Origin: Spirogloea muscicola
Taxonomy: Eukaryota > Streptophyta > Zygnematophyceae > Spirogloeales > Spirogloeaceae
Assembly (NCBI GenBank): GCA_009602725.1
Contig: WELB01000014.1
Location: 983,977-1,030,163 of the forward strand
Length of the DNA stretch: 46,187 bases
Reading direction: 5' to 3'
Part shown: positions 11,861 through 27,679 of the stretch, in pieces
Layout of the letters: every line of letters begins with the position of its first letter
How positions within the stretch are numbered: the first letter of the stretch is position 1
Program-made: the position numbers and the translations under genes
The notes under the pieces: generated by a model
What the model saw: the letters and a program-made list of their open reading frames with translations, nothing else
The model's database searches: none
Told to the model about the DNA's origin: nothing

Positions 11861-12202
11861 ACAGCTTGAAGTGGTTGGCGCATTTGTGTTGGGGCTTCCC
11901 CTTTGACCTTGTTCATTCTGTTGGGATGGACCTTCAAAGCCATTGCCTCCTCTTGACGAAGCTGCTTACTCTCCGTCGCAGTGAGCACAGGCCCGCTGAG
12001 CTCTGTCTCCTGTCCTCTCAGAAGGGACTACAGCCACAATGCAAGCCTGCTCAAAAGATGACGGAATTACTTGCAAGTAGAGCTTCTCCAAGTGGGTGGT
12101 AACGGGAAGAGCATGCTGACAGACACCCTGGTAGAGCCTGTTGTAACCCAGGTTGCCGCACTACATACTCTAAGTCTGTGGACAGTGGCGTCGCAGAGCC
12201 TG

Positions 12203-15855
<3,653 letters not shown>

Positions 15856-16158
15856 ACACCGGATAGACTTGGGACGCAGGGAGACCCAGGCGGAGCCCGC
15901 CGTTCCCGCGCCAGACAGATTTGCAGCAATTTGCCTGGTTCTGACGCTCTGACGGATACTTGCGCCCGGGCCAGGCCAAAACCCCCAAACGGCTCGGCGC
16001 CACCGGACGCGGCGCGGTCTGCGGCGGCGTTCGCCGCGGCGGCGGCGGCGGCGGCTGCGGCGGTGTCTGCGGCGGCAGCAGCGGCGGCGGCGGAGGCGGC
16101 GACGGTATCTTGAGACGAGGCGGAGCGAGGAGGCGAGGCCGGGAGATCCTCTGCCGCC
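15856..16158. promoter_or_regulatory. Short bidirectional promoter region
   Basis: The isopropylmalate dehydrogenase (minus) and serine carboxypeptidase (plus) genes start head to head within about 300 bases, so both promoters and leaders must lie here or overlap. The sequence is GC-rich with GGC runs at 16024-16100. No TATA box was seen. Confidence 0.5.
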
Positions 16159-19100
16159 ATGGCGGCGCAGGCTTCGGCCGCCGCCGCCGCCGTGATCGTC
16201 GCTCTGATGCTGACGGCTGGCGGCGCGGCGGCTCGGCATGGCGGCGGCGATGGCTCTGCCGTTGAGAAGTGGGAGGTGACGGCGCTCCCGGGCTTCCAGG
16301 GCGAGTTCGCCTCCCGCCACTACGCCGGGTGCGACGCTAAACCCTGACCCCCAAATCCCTAATCCTTAACCCTGACCTCATGCCCCTAAACCCTAAACCC
16401 TTACCCTAAACCCAAACCTAAACCCTCAGACCTCAGCTCCTAAACCACCCCTCTTCCGCCCACCCGCCGCCGCCGCGACCGGCGCCGCCATAACCGCCGC
16501 CGCGGCCGCCGCCGCTGCTGATCCGACTGTCAGAGAAATGTTTCACATAAGGCATTCAGAGAGACTTTCGAGTTCGTGATTTAGACAAAGTTGAACTTTC
16601 TGCCGCTTTTTACTCCAGATACGTGGCGGTCTTTCAACATTAGTATCGTAGAGAAAGTTTCACATATTATGGATGAAGTTGACCTTTCTCTTTCTCTATG
16701 CTCCAGGTATGTGGCTGTCGGCGATGGCGACCGGCAGCTTTACTACTACTTGACGGAGTCGCAGCGCGCGCCTTCGGATGATGCGCTCATCCTCTGGCTC
16801 AACGGCGGGCCGGGCTGCTCCAGCTTCGATGGCTGGGTGTACGAGCACGGTACTGCCGCTGCTGCAGCTGCTGCACAGCCCCTCCTGTACCTAGATCCTA
16901 AACCCGTGTGCCTAAGCCCTAGACCCGAAACCCTGAACCTTTAAACCCTAATTCTAAACCCCAAACAATCTCAACTCAGATGCCTGAGAAGCCAAACACC
17001 CAATCCCTTACTGTCACTATCAGAACCTGAAATCTTGAGCCTAGGTTCCTACAATTCAAGTAATTGAAGCTCTCATAATTCGTAAGTTCAGCATCTTGTG
17101 AACCCTAAATAGTAGAAGCTGGGCCATAACCGCGGCTTCTGTCACGAGGTGTTATAGGCTCGCTGAGGCCCACAGCTCCGAGGCCCTTGATTCTCATGAC
17201 GCCGCAGCCGCCGCCGCATGCCAGGGCCGTTCAACTTCGTCCCGGGCGCAGAGCCCGGCACCCTCCCCACGCTCGTCGCCAACCCCTTCGCCTGGTCCAC
17301 GGTGCGCCGCTGCGCTGCTCAAGTTCCTGAGAGCTCCGCGGCCTGGGCTCAGATCGGTGAAAGCTCGGGGTTGTGGTTTTATAGTGCAGGGTGGAGGTTT
17401 AAAATGCATAGGGATTAGGGTTAGGCTTCATCATTTGGGTTTCCGGTTTAGTTCCAAATTTGATTCCAGGCCTTCTATAGGTCAAGCGTTCAAGACCGCC
17501 CGGTAGCAAATGCCCGTCGTCAAGCTCTCCACTGCCGGCTAAATGAAGTCATTCAGTTGCTAACTGCCATCCTTGCTGAGCTTGCCGGCGCCAGATTGCG
17601 AGCATCCTCTACGTGGACTCTCCAGCGTGTGTGGGCTTCTCCTACTCGACCTCCCGCGCTGACTGTGAGACTGACGACTTCCAGACAGCTCGCGACCTCC
17701 ACGAGTTCCTCCTGAAGGTCTGCAATTTGATTATCTGACCGTCTGTGTATCGAGCAGCGTTACTGGGCCGAAGTTGCAAGGTTAAATGACAACTTAGTAA
17801 AAGGATGCTTGATATAAGAAAGCATTGCGCTCCCTCTCTCCTCCTGCAGTGGCTGCATGCATTCCCAAAGTTTCAAGGCAACCCATTCTATGTGGCGGGC
17901 GAGTCGTACGGCGGCATATACGTGCCTATGATTGCCTGGGAGGTGGCCAAAGGTGAGCCTCTGCTGCTGGCAGAGGGTTGCCTGCTCGATCTTTTCATGG
18001 GTTTCATGGGCTCGATGCCGTCCGGCAGCGTGCGCCACGGACTAGTCTAATATGACGTGATTTTCTTTCAATGAAAGCTCTGCAGGCATCCACGAGGGTG
18101 TGCAGCCGCGTATCAGTTTCCAGGTAAATTGACGACTTTAGCCACTGTACTTCATCTCAGCTTTCTGTAGATCATAAAGCAGAGACCGTGGCCATTAAAT
18201 AACAATGATAGCACAGCATCCTGCCTCTGCACTTGATTGTTGACTGCGAGGGTGCTCTGCGCTTGCGAATCAAGTTGTGACCTGTAGCGTAGACTCAGCC
18301 AAAAAGGATGCACAATAACAGGGCTATTGCCGCCAACCGCTTCTCGCCAGCAATGGCTGACAAGCACGGGTCATCAAATGTGCTGGTGGTGCAGGGCTAC
18401 ATGGTGGGCAACGGCTGCACAGATGAGGTTTTCGACGGCAATGCGATCGTCCCTTTTGCTTACGGCATGGGTCTCATCAGCATCGATCTCTATGAGGTTC
18501 TTGCCCTTCCATCCTCCTCACTTACGTAAGCCCTGGTCCTCAAATGAGTGTGCACCTGAACGCTTGGACCATGTTGTGAACCATCATCCTGACTCTTAAC
18601 AGGACATAGTTATGTGCATTCTACTTAATCAAGCCAGCAGTATGTACCGGACCCCTGTTTTGTCAGGAGCAGGCCATGCGGAGCTTCTTGCTCTCGGCCC
18701 CTCCACCTCTTCAGATCTTTGCAATTTATTAGCGAAATGTGTGCCTTATGCTGGCTGCCACCTAAAGCAGCTGCAATATTGTGAACAGGCTTGTCACAAT
18801 TCACTCCACGATGTATGCCGGCATGACTGCTCTGGCTCACCAACTCAGAGCAGTGTATCAGACTGGCGGTGTTTGCTTGCCTAAGCCACGTCCGTGTTTT
18901 CCTACAACATGCGCCCCTTTTCGGTTGTGGCGGCACAGAAGCTGGAGAAGGCATGCCACGGGAGCTACTGGAATGCAACCGGCGCCTGCCTTGCCCTGCT
19001 CGACCATCTCTATGAGGTCAGTCCCTGTTCTGCAGCTCCTCGCTCTTGAGTTGGTCACTGAGCAGCAATTGTAGGCTTTGCATTCTACGTCCTGAGGGTC

Positions 19101-20884
19101 AGCTTTGGCCATGATATTTGATTTCCGATGTTGAGCTTTGTAAGGTGCACTACTTCAGAAGTTGAGATTTGTTAGGTACATCAATGGCCTGGTAACCTTT
19201 GACTTACCTCAAAGGCAGTGCATGATGTTAGCCAAGTGGCCAATTGGCTAAGAAAATGTGGCAGCTGATTGCTAATCGCAGAACAGCATATATGCATTGC
19301 CAGTCTGCAATGTGGAGCCCTCTTAGTAAGCTGCAGCAGAGCTTTCCTGTCCCGCCACAGGAGGTGGCCGACCTAGACATCTATGACATTCTCGAGCCTT
19401 GCTTCCACGACGACAAGGAGCCTCAGGCCAGCGGCGGCACTGGCGACGGCGGCAGTGGAGTCAAGCTCCCCTCCAGCTTCGTTGGTGCTACAGCTTTCTT
19501 CTTCCCCCTGCTCCGGTCTCCTCTCTTGCTGCTCCACAAGTGATAATATGAAGTAAGGTGGTGCACAGCCGCATGGTTGTACAAAAGTACTCAGCAGTTA
19601 GCATGATCCATAGCAGCAATCAAAAGTACGACAATGCACCAGACTTTTCCATCCGCTGGACATTTCGTTTTGCTCTGCACTGCAGCCCTTTGCTTCATCG
19701 CGAATGGGCGAGCTTATGCATATTTCTTTCACCGATCTGATTTCCTGAGGGAGCAGGTCTGGGGAGGAGCAACCCACGTGCGCTGCCGGTGCGGACACGC
19801 ATGGCTGGGCGAGCATGGCCGCTCAGGTCGCCAGTGCGCCCGGGCCGTGTGCCCATGTGGCCAGAGCTCGTGCAGCGGCAGGCGGGCAAGTCTGCTGGCG
19901 GTGACGACGGAGGCGGCGAGAGGGCCATCGTGTCAGGTGTTGTCGGGCTTGGTTCACCATATGTCCCATGCTTCGACGACGTCGTGGCTACCCTCTGGCT
20001 GAACGATCCAGATGTCCGGCGCGCCCTGCACGCCCGCCCAGTGAGCTTGTTGCACCTTTACCTGGCATTGAGCTATATCAGAAGACTTTTTAAGACTGCT
20101 ATGACTATGTTTGTCTTCATTGAGTCTGGTTTTTAGGACCTCCATTGCCCATTGTTAAATGCAGAAGTGCAATTCAGAAATAAGGGCATCCTTATTGAGG
20201 ACAGTCAGCGCCAGCTTCGAGCTTCTCTCATACTTTTGGTCCTAAATCTGCAGGCCGCTGAGATAGGAAGGTGGGAGCTGTGCACACAAAGCCTTCACTA
20301 CAAGCACAATGCCGGCAGCATGATCCCTAAGCACCGCAGCCTTACGCTCGCCGGGTTCCGCGCTCTCATTTACAGGTAAAGGCATACGCGGCAGAATTAC
20401 GCTCCGTGTCTCATCTGCTTGACACCCTAACACCATCCCCATGGTCTTGGCAGCCTTTCACGTAGACTTCTGACTCATTGGCCACAACAAACCGATGATG
20501 ACGTTGAATATTACTTTTCCGTTCTTTCATCTACACATATCCAGCAACGAACCAGCACATACTGATTTAGCATGCATATCAGAACCAGTATTGCGACCTT
20601 TGGTGTTGCTGGTATATCAACGACGGTGGGAATGCCGCAGTGGCGATCACGACATGTGCGTGCCATACACGGGTACGGAGAGCTGGACGAGGTCGCTCGG
20701 GTACCGCGTCACCGACCACTGGCGGCCATGGTTCTTGGGCGACCAGGTGGCTGGCTTCACCCGCCGTTACGCTCACGGCTTGACGTTCGCCACCGTCAAG
20801 GGCGCCGGCCACACTGTGCCCGAGTACAAACCGGCCGAGGCACTTGCGATGCTCACCCGATTCCTCAGTGACGAGCCGCTTTGA
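16159..20884 (+). CDS. Serine carboxypeptidase-like protein (family S10)
   Basis: Secreted or vacuolar S10 hydrolase that removes C-terminal residues; some plant relatives are acyltransferases. Twelve exons: 16159-16328, 16707-16849, 17225-17301, 17595-17717, 17850-17952, 18086-18123, 18395-18496, 18939-19016, 19361-19484, 19757-20040, 20254-20375, 20641-20884; 535 aa, all phases consistent. Residues 1-25 form an Ala-rich signal peptide. Conserved blocks: [16 protein letters not shown] (oxyanion/substrate region), [20 protein letters not shown] with nucleophile Ser190, [52 protein letters not shown] (catalytic Asp), and [11 protein letters not shown] with His512. The triad is complete. The sequence order most resembles the plant clade with long linkers around DIYDILEPC. 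The start of exon 8 (18939) is the least certain boundary. Confidence 0.94.
16336..16430. repeat. Telomere-like CCCTAAA tract in carboxypeptidase intron 1
   Basis: Begins a few bases after the exon 1 donor. Contains many near-copies of CCCTAAA, including CCCTAAACCCTAAACCC, mixed with one-base variants. Plant telomere-type sequence, not a perfect array. Confidence 0.85.
16893..16960. repeat. Telomere-like tract in carboxypeptidase intron 2
   Basis: Degenerate CCTAAACCC units with variants such as CCTAAGCCCTAGACCC, inside intron 2 (16850-17224). A lone AACCCTAAAT follows near 17101. Confidence 0.75.
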
Positions 20885-21337
20885 TGTCGGCCAAAGCCAG
20901 CATCTCTGAGCCACTGGCAGGCCAAGGTGATGGCTTCATGTAAACGAAGGCTCATAAGATAATGTCTGTATCCTTTTCATATCTGCTTAACCTGGACATG
21001 TCTTGTGCCGGCAAAGCATGGCCCCTTGCATATACTTGGCACCTTGTGACACCTGCATTTGTATATCCTTAAAGAAGGAAACATCTGCTTTCAAAAGTGC
21101 AGGGACGATATGCATAAGTCTCGGCCCTGGCAGGCTCCAACAACTGAAGTAAAGATCAGGCAGGAGAATCAGTAGAAAGTAAGCCTTGGTGTTGACCAGA
21201 TAATACTGTCATGAATATGTACATACTGCCCACAGGGTGGCACCTTTGCAGCGAAGCTCCTTGTGAAGCTCTTACAGCAAGGTATCGCAAGCGCAGAAGC
21301 AACATTGCAGCACCCCACATGGATGACGGTCAAGTTT

Positions 21338-24214
21338 CTACAGCTCAAGCACCTCGTCTGTTTTGGTTGCTGCTGCAATGGCCTTGGCCAGGAGCAACTT
21401 GTTGGAGATACGATACTGGACAGCTAGTGCGAGCGCGCGATCTGCCAGTGGCGTCCTGCCGTTCTGTGCGCCCTGTAGGGCAGCCAGGATTTGCAGGTCC
21501 TCATCCAGCGACGTCGGCATGCTCTGCAGGATCTCCCTGCACCGCTGAGCAATGGCAGCCACTGCCAGGTTGACGTCGTGCAGCGTGAAAGGGGGCTTGC
21601 ACTCGTCCTTTGCTGCGCTCTGCTGCAGGCTTTCACCGTCACTCTCCCACGTCCCCTCATTGGCACCCTCATCGTGCTCCTCCTCACCAGAAGTCTCCTC
21701 CCACATTTGGTCATTGCTGTCCTGCAATGTTAGCAAGTGTGTCACATTGCACTGCGATCCGTTGCTTTCAACCAGCTTGTGCAGCGCAGCGAAGGCCGCC
21801 AGCAGGGCTGGGTCCACGACTCCGCCAATCCGGACTCCCGGCCCCGGACGGTATGGCAAGTACTCGTAACCCAGATCCCCCCACATGTTGACGAGCTCCC
21901 ACCATGCCGCTGCCTGAGTGCCCGGCAGCAGCCCCACTTTGTCCACCTCCATGGCGCGTTGTGCTGCGGCCCACCCAAGGTCCTTCCTCAGGCCCTTGCA
22001 CTGCAGAACATCGGGATGGTCCACCATGCCAAGTTGACCTCCAGCGTCACTGTATTTGGAGCAGTAAGTGTCGAATTTGTCTAAGAACCACCCGACGGCC
22101 TCCTGTAGCAGCACAAGTTACGACGAAGCGCGGGGAACACAGTTAGCTGCAGTCTGCAAGGTTGCTAGCAATCGCTTTGTACGCATGCCCTCAACTTTGT
22201 ATTGAGGCACCAACATGCAGCGCATCTTGACTTCTAGTACTTGCTTACCTCCATATCCTGGAAAACATGAATGATGTCAAACGGGTTGTCTTCTTGCAGA
22301 AAACCTGTATGCAAGAGATGCAGATGAGCTTTTCAGTACACCTGCACCTGACCTCATATCTCTAACGGTCTGTCTACTGAATACGGCTCAATGACTGATG
22401 ACCTATCCTGCTGCTACCCAGGTGTATGGTGGCTAGTAGCTGTCACTGACACGTATCATAGTAGCTGTCATTGTCCACAGCATCCGATGAACAAATGGCC
22501 CCACAACACTGGGGCTTGTCAATATTGAGCAGACCAACCATAATAAAGAAAAAGGTTGTCATTGGGCCGTGGTCCAAAAGATGTAAATATTTCTTGACCC
22601 CTTTTGATGCTCCTCTTGGCAACAATCTCAAGCTTTCCATGCACTACCGGTTGGGACATCCAATCTGCCTGCACATTGTCATCACAGTCACTATGAAATC
22701 ACTTAGGATGGAGAACAACACTGTCTACTTGCAGAAGTTTGCAAAGCCATCATCCTCTGGGCTAGCATATTGTGCTGCATTGCTGGCATGTCAAGATCTG
22801 TAAAGAAGGAACTTCTAGAATGAGCAGCAACATACAGCTCAGTCCATATTCACATTCTTACATTGTTGTCATAATGATGATTGATCATGTCCATGAATGG
22901 CATCATAACAAAGTCTTGAAATTCGGCACCCCCTCCAACTGGCAATGTAAATGCACGGCTGAATACCATGGATGCAGCCCACTCTGCCACCCGGCCTCTG
23001 GCATCAGTGGATTGCAACACTTGGCCGCGCTCAGAAACCCAAGAGCGATACAAATGCCTTGTGTATAGCAAAATGTGAAGTCACAAGAACGATAAGCCAT
23101 GCTTGCTCAAATGACAGCCAAAGGACATTCACATATGTAGATGAACCCACCTGTAGCATAGGCTATATGTATGCTTATGAGGTAATGTGTCGTGGACTTA
23201 CCAAAGTCGTCAAGTGTTGCGGCTTTCAGAGGAGCAAGCAGATTGTATGCTTCAGTAACGCTCTTCCTTATCTGCTCGATTTTCTCAATCATGTGGTGCC
23301 ACTGAACGTTTTTAACATCCTGCAGAACATGGAAGGCGCAGGGGCTTGTGGAAGCGCACATGCAGAGGATCTCCACAACCTGCACAATGACCTCTATGTA
23401 CCTGTCTTGCACCCTGCTCCTGACAGTGGCTTACATTCTCTACAAATAAGATGGACTCTGTGTAGTCTTGACCAACCTCAGGACGTAGGAAGATTGGCAA
23501 GGGTACTTGTCTTGGAAGAATGTTCAAATAAGGTGCCCAGTGTGACTGCTCTCCTTCTGCTCTGGAAAGAGGTCCAACATACAACATGATCAAACCCTGC
23601 CTTTCAAGTGATGTATGTGTCTTGACGTCACAAAGTTCTGCTAAGCCTATGAAACTTATGTCGGCGACAATAAGAGGCTGTTATAGCATTGTTTTATAGA
23701 GCAACTCAATCACGTGAGCAGGACTGAGCTCAGTCTATAACACTGTGAGCCACTACATGGAGCTTACGCTAGCTGTTGCGGGCCAAGTGTGACAGAGGGC
23801 TAGTACCGGGTTAGATAAGGAACTTACAGCTCCTGGAGTAGGAGTTGAGCAACTTCTGCCCACCCCGGTAGAGCGTCACTATGCTCCTCATTTAGTTGTC
23901 TGAGATGTAGGCCCAGCCTCAACTGGTCATGAAAACCACAGAGGCACTCAACAAACTTCTCCAGGGCCTTGCCATTGTTTGCCAGACTTCCAACACAGCT
24001 GCCGAGCTATGGGCGGGTTCGTAGCACTCACTGGTATAATGGACAAGCTTTCCCCCTGAGAGATATCCTCAACTGCATATAGACCTCTCCTCCCGCGATC
24101 TGGATCAGGCTGTATGCTGCTTTTGTTGCTCATCGTCAGCCCATTGATCTTGCACCAAGTAAGGAACTGGACAACAGTGGCATCAAATGGATGATAACTT
24201 AGTCGGTTGAAATG
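21338..24214 (-). CDS. SET-domain protein lysine methyltransferase (LSMT/SETD-like)
   Basis: SAM-dependent lysine methyltransferase of the plant Rubisco-LSMT/SETD6-like group; substrate unknown. Exons (minus): 24214-24032, 24006-23828, 23561-23435, 23319-23202, 22995-22862, 22668-22539, 22304-22249, 22102-21338; 563 aa visible, phases consistent. SET blocks: FLTWCKINGLTM, GRRGLYAVEDISQGESL, ELAEGEQSHWAPYLNILP, EWAASMVFSRAF, PFMDMINHHYDNN (the NHxx motif), then EIFTSFGPRPNDNLFLYYGF (the C-terminal SET Tyr region). The long last exon (254 aa) encodes the helical substrate-binding part with an acidic insert EETSGEEEHDEGANEG. No in-frame ATG starts the first exon listed, so at least one 5' exon is missing; the GCC-rich stretch 24640-25010 may hold it. 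The stop is 454 bases from the convergent carboxypeptidase stop. Confidence 0.9.
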
Positions 24215-24749
24215 CTGGGAAAGCTGTCAACTGGTGACTTTTACCCAGTTGCTATGGAAGCTACATAAAGGGCCGTGACCGAAATAGAAATAACACATGC
24301 AGCATTTGCCAGCTTCTTCAATCACTGTAAACAGGGGGCATTCTGGATACGCTGGATGATTTGGACGTGTTGCCATGGCGCACCTTGGCCAGGGCGCTTG
24401 GAGGGGTGCCCGCTGCATCCGGAGCTCGCACTGCGGCCCTCGTCTCGACAACCTCCTGGCCAGCCTGCATTGCCGAGGCGTAAATCAGCTGAAGTCATGA
24501 CCAGGCACTGCAATGTATGCCGCCACTGTGACATCCCTCACACCGCTTCCGGCCTGGCGTCAAACGGTCGCCAGGAGCGGCCCGCAAGCTGGGGGCTGAC
24601 TGCCGATTTGGCCGTATGTCATCGACGTCGGCAAGCCAGCCTAGAGCTTGTGCCTGCTGACATGAGGTAGAGCTCGGGCACGAGCGCATTGCCCCTGCGG
24701 GCCCGCCCGCCGCTCGTATACCGTTTCGCTGATACTGGCAGAAGCGCTC

Positions 24750-25012
24750 GTTGTCGCCGCCGCCGTCGCCGCTGCCATTGCCGCAGCCGCTGCGACCAGC
24801 AGGTGAACCAGCAGCACGGGGCCCTCGCCGCACCCCCGGCGCCGGCGGCCCTGCTGCTGGCGTCCCATGGCTGGCAGCCGACTGTCCGCCGGCCTCGACG
24901 GCAGAAAAGACGGCTCCGTCGCCGCCGCCGCCGCCGCCGCCGCCGCCCCCCCGCTGCCGTCGCCGCCGCCCGCCCCCCCAGCCGCCGCCGATGGCGGCGG
25001 CGTGTGCGGTGA
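24750..25012. repeat. GCC/CCG-rich low-complexity tract
   Basis: Long runs of GCC triplets open in several frames on both strands. Placed where a 5' exon of the SET gene would be expected, like the GCC-rich first exons of neighbouring genes, but no frame gives a recognisable N-terminus. Confidence 0.6.
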
Positions 25013-25247
25013 CGAAACTTGCAGGTTACGGTACGATAATTTTGGAAAGGTGACTTAAAGATCAGTGGTGTTGTGGATTGCGGACGGACACCGTACCTGG
25101 AGCCCACGGGCGTCCAATCCGTGCATCTGCAAAGGCCACGCGCCAAGGATACACGATGCCCCAGATCTTCCGCGAACACCTTCGCGGGCGCGGGGGGTTG
25201 CCCCGCGGTGGAGTTCCGCTGCCGGGGAGAGGCGGGGATGCCCCCCC

Positions 25248-25279
25248 GCCAGCTCAGCTGGCCAGTCAGCTGAGCTGGC
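25248..25279. repeat. Perfect 13-bp inverted repeat
   Basis: GCCAGCTCAGCTG at 25248-25260 is followed after six bases by its exact reverse complement at 25267-25279. It lies at the edge of the tandem-repeat block. Confidence 0.8.
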
Positions 25280-25299
25280 AGGTCAAAGCACACGTCATC

Positions 25300-25790
25300 G
25301 CCACCTCGGCAACCCTAAGACGGGTCCGAGACACCGTCATCTAGCGGCGCCAACCAGTGGGCACCACCGGACAGCGTGGCGGGCCCGTCGCCAGGCACTC
25401 TCCACGTCAGCGTCCATCGCGTGCGGTCGATGCCACCTCGGCTATTTTTTCAAACGGGTCCGATCGAGGTACCGTCACCTAGTGAACCAACCACTTTCCA
25501 GCGATGGTGCCACGTGGCAAGCCGCCGCGGGGCGTTCCCTCCACGTCGGCANAGCACTCCGGCTCCTTCAGGCCTTGTCCATTCCTTTGGGCTGGCCTCT
25601 CCCGGCCACCAGTTAATTTGGCCGCGCTTGCTGAGCGGGCGCCGGGGTGGCACCGCTCGCGACGTTCGCTTACTGCTGTCTCAGTCCTTAGCACTCCGAC
25701 TCCTTCAGACCTTGTCCATTCTTTTGGGCTGGCCTCTCCCAGCCACCAGTTAATCTGGCCGCGCTTGCTTCGCGACCACCAGTCACGGCC
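25300..25790. repeat. Degenerate tandem repeat block, period about 137 bases
   Basis: The segment GCACTCCGGCTCCTTCAGGC onward (25554-25632) is repeated 137 bases later (25691-25769) with few changes, both containing GGGCTGGCCTCTCCC and TGGCCGCGCTTGCT. Upstream, GCCACCTCGGC... ACGGGTCCGA... CCAACCA occurs near 25303 and 25432, a similar spacing. One n at 25552 lies within the block. No gene is supported here. Confidence 0.75.
25552..25552. other. Ambiguous base n inside tandem repeat
   Basis: Single n in the repeat block, where assembly gaps are expected. It may stand for a gap of unknown length. Confidence 0.6.
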
Positions 25791-25984
25791 GACTGAGCCC
25801 CAAACCCCCCCTTCGTATAGATACAAAGCGTCTGCAAATGAGCGGGGCCGCCCGTCCGAGCCGCCACGTGTTGGCGCCAGGCCACGTGTCGGCGCCGCGA
25901 GGCCATGACCGCCGCACCCGCTGCCGCCGCCGCCGTTGCCGCCGCCGCCGCTGCCGCCGTCGCAGCCCTGGCCGCCGCCCATCA

Positions 25985-26145
25985 CAAGCCTGGTGCTGCC
26001 ATCGTCGTTGTAATTCTTTCTGATCCGGCCCCCTCCGCAACTTCTGCAGCGCGGCCACCAGCAGGCGCTCGAGGTCCTCCCGCAGTTCCTCGTCCTCCTC
26101 GTACTCGGAGGCCTGCAGGTCAAGCGCCGCCGCCATTGCCGGCAT
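25985..26145 (-). CDS. Possible isolated first exon, unknown protein
   Basis: A minus-strand frame from ATG at 26145 (second ATG at 26136) encodes MPAMAAALDLQASEYEEDEE followed by an acidic, Leu-rich helical stretch (LREDLERLLVAALQKL), before turning into GCC-repeat translation. The biased, helix-like composition suggests a real N-terminal exon, but no downstream exon was identified and the family is unknown. It could belong to the SET gene or to a gene lost at the n at 25552. Confidence 0.25.
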
Positions 26146-26199
26146 GCGCCCGGTGGCAGGCTCAAGCATGGGTGCAACGCAGTTTCCGTTGGCTTGGGA

Positions 26200-27679
26200 A
26201 GTGGCCTGATTAATATCTGACAGTTGTCTGTTGTCTTAAGCAAAACCCGTGTATTTGAACGATTATTTGATGTTTCTGCATAAGTGCCGCATGCAGCACC
26301 CGTACACGGCAACTGTTGGCGGCGTGCTCTACCTCTTGGGTCGCTTCTTCTACTTTGCCGGCTACTCTCAGGGTGATCCGAGCAAGCGGCTTTCGGGCGG
26401 AGGCGGGTGAGCGACCCTCGTCGCTGTTGCCTTTGCGCAAGGGCTTCGCTTGTCCAGCTAGTACCCCATCTGTTGATTGCGTTCATGGCCTGGCGGTAGG
26501 ATTGGAGTGTCTCAGAGATCAGCAGATGTGCTGTCCCCGCCTCATATATGGTTTTCTAGCTCCTGCTCGTCATCTGATTGGCCTGGTGTGAGGCGCAGGT
26601 TGTACGCAGTTGGCCTGCTCGTGGAACTCGCCTGCACCTTTTCGCTCTCCGTTCACCTCGGCGCGCAGCTGTTTGCACAAAAACGCGTCTGAGGTGCAGG
26701 CCTGGCGAGGCGGCTCGGTTTTTGGCTGTCCAGGCTAGGACTTTCAGCTGCGCAATTTCTGACAAGCTAATGGACTTGGTGGCTACACAGTCCACTGATG
26801 AAAATAGCCGCTTTCAAGCTCCACACTAAGGGAAGTCAGCTATATCCAGAGGCAAAAGGTGCCAATATTGCCACAATATCTTGTAACTCAATTGCGAGCT
26901 TGGTAACGGGCCTTCACATCCTTTCGTGGGATGGGAAGGATGTAGAGGCCCGTTATATGGTATACATACGCAAGCGAAGCAAATACAACAGTTCATCCAT
27001 GCATGTGAGACAGGTGTGGAAAGACTTGCAAGACCCCTTGTCGTGCAAAGCACTTTGCGCCAATTAAACGAGGTGCCACGACTCTGCAGGTCGGTCTCTG
27101 ATGCTCAGACACGGGCCCCTCAGGTGCCTCTCTCTCTGTTCAACAGGAGGAGATTGCTAATCGCCCTCAATGATAACGTCTCAATCTTGACGGCCGGCCC
27201 TGAAGGCACGTGAAGTAACAGCCAATGTTTTTGTAACACCAAAGGATAACTATGCCAGAATAGACAAGCTGTGAAAGAATTTGGGGTGAAAGATGCATCA
27301 ATCGATTCAGAAGACAACGAGCACTCAGGAGCGTTGCACATGTGGAAATACTGGCTCCTGCAGCTTGTAAGACTCGGTCATCCGTGAATGCAGCCCTCTT
27401 GGTATTGCTGCGTACACTTACGAATGGCGACCACCAGAATCGAGTAACAGATACATAGTAGACAGAGTTGTAACCTCGTTATGCCTCCTCGCTGCTCGAC
27501 ATGATTTCTCATTTGTGTTCAGCTTGACAAAGTGTGCGGCTTGCCCTCACATGCGACATGTTTTTAAGTTGATTAAAGAGGCCAACCCAGTAGTCCAGCT
27601 CTAATTATTAAATGGCAAGGCATGTAATAAAGCCATGAATTTGTGTAATATTTATCAAAGGTAATGTGTGAGGGCTGCA
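26200..27679. other. Intergenic stretch with no recognised gene
   Basis: About 1.5 kb of average composition. Short open frames occur on both strands but none carries a known motif or a consistent exon series. It contains the 3' flank of the fucosyltransferase-like gene. Confidence 0.6.

Noticed and set aside
25065-25753. Plus-strand open frames across the tandem repeat
   Set aside because: They repeat with the 137-base unit, cross an n, and have no recognisable domain.
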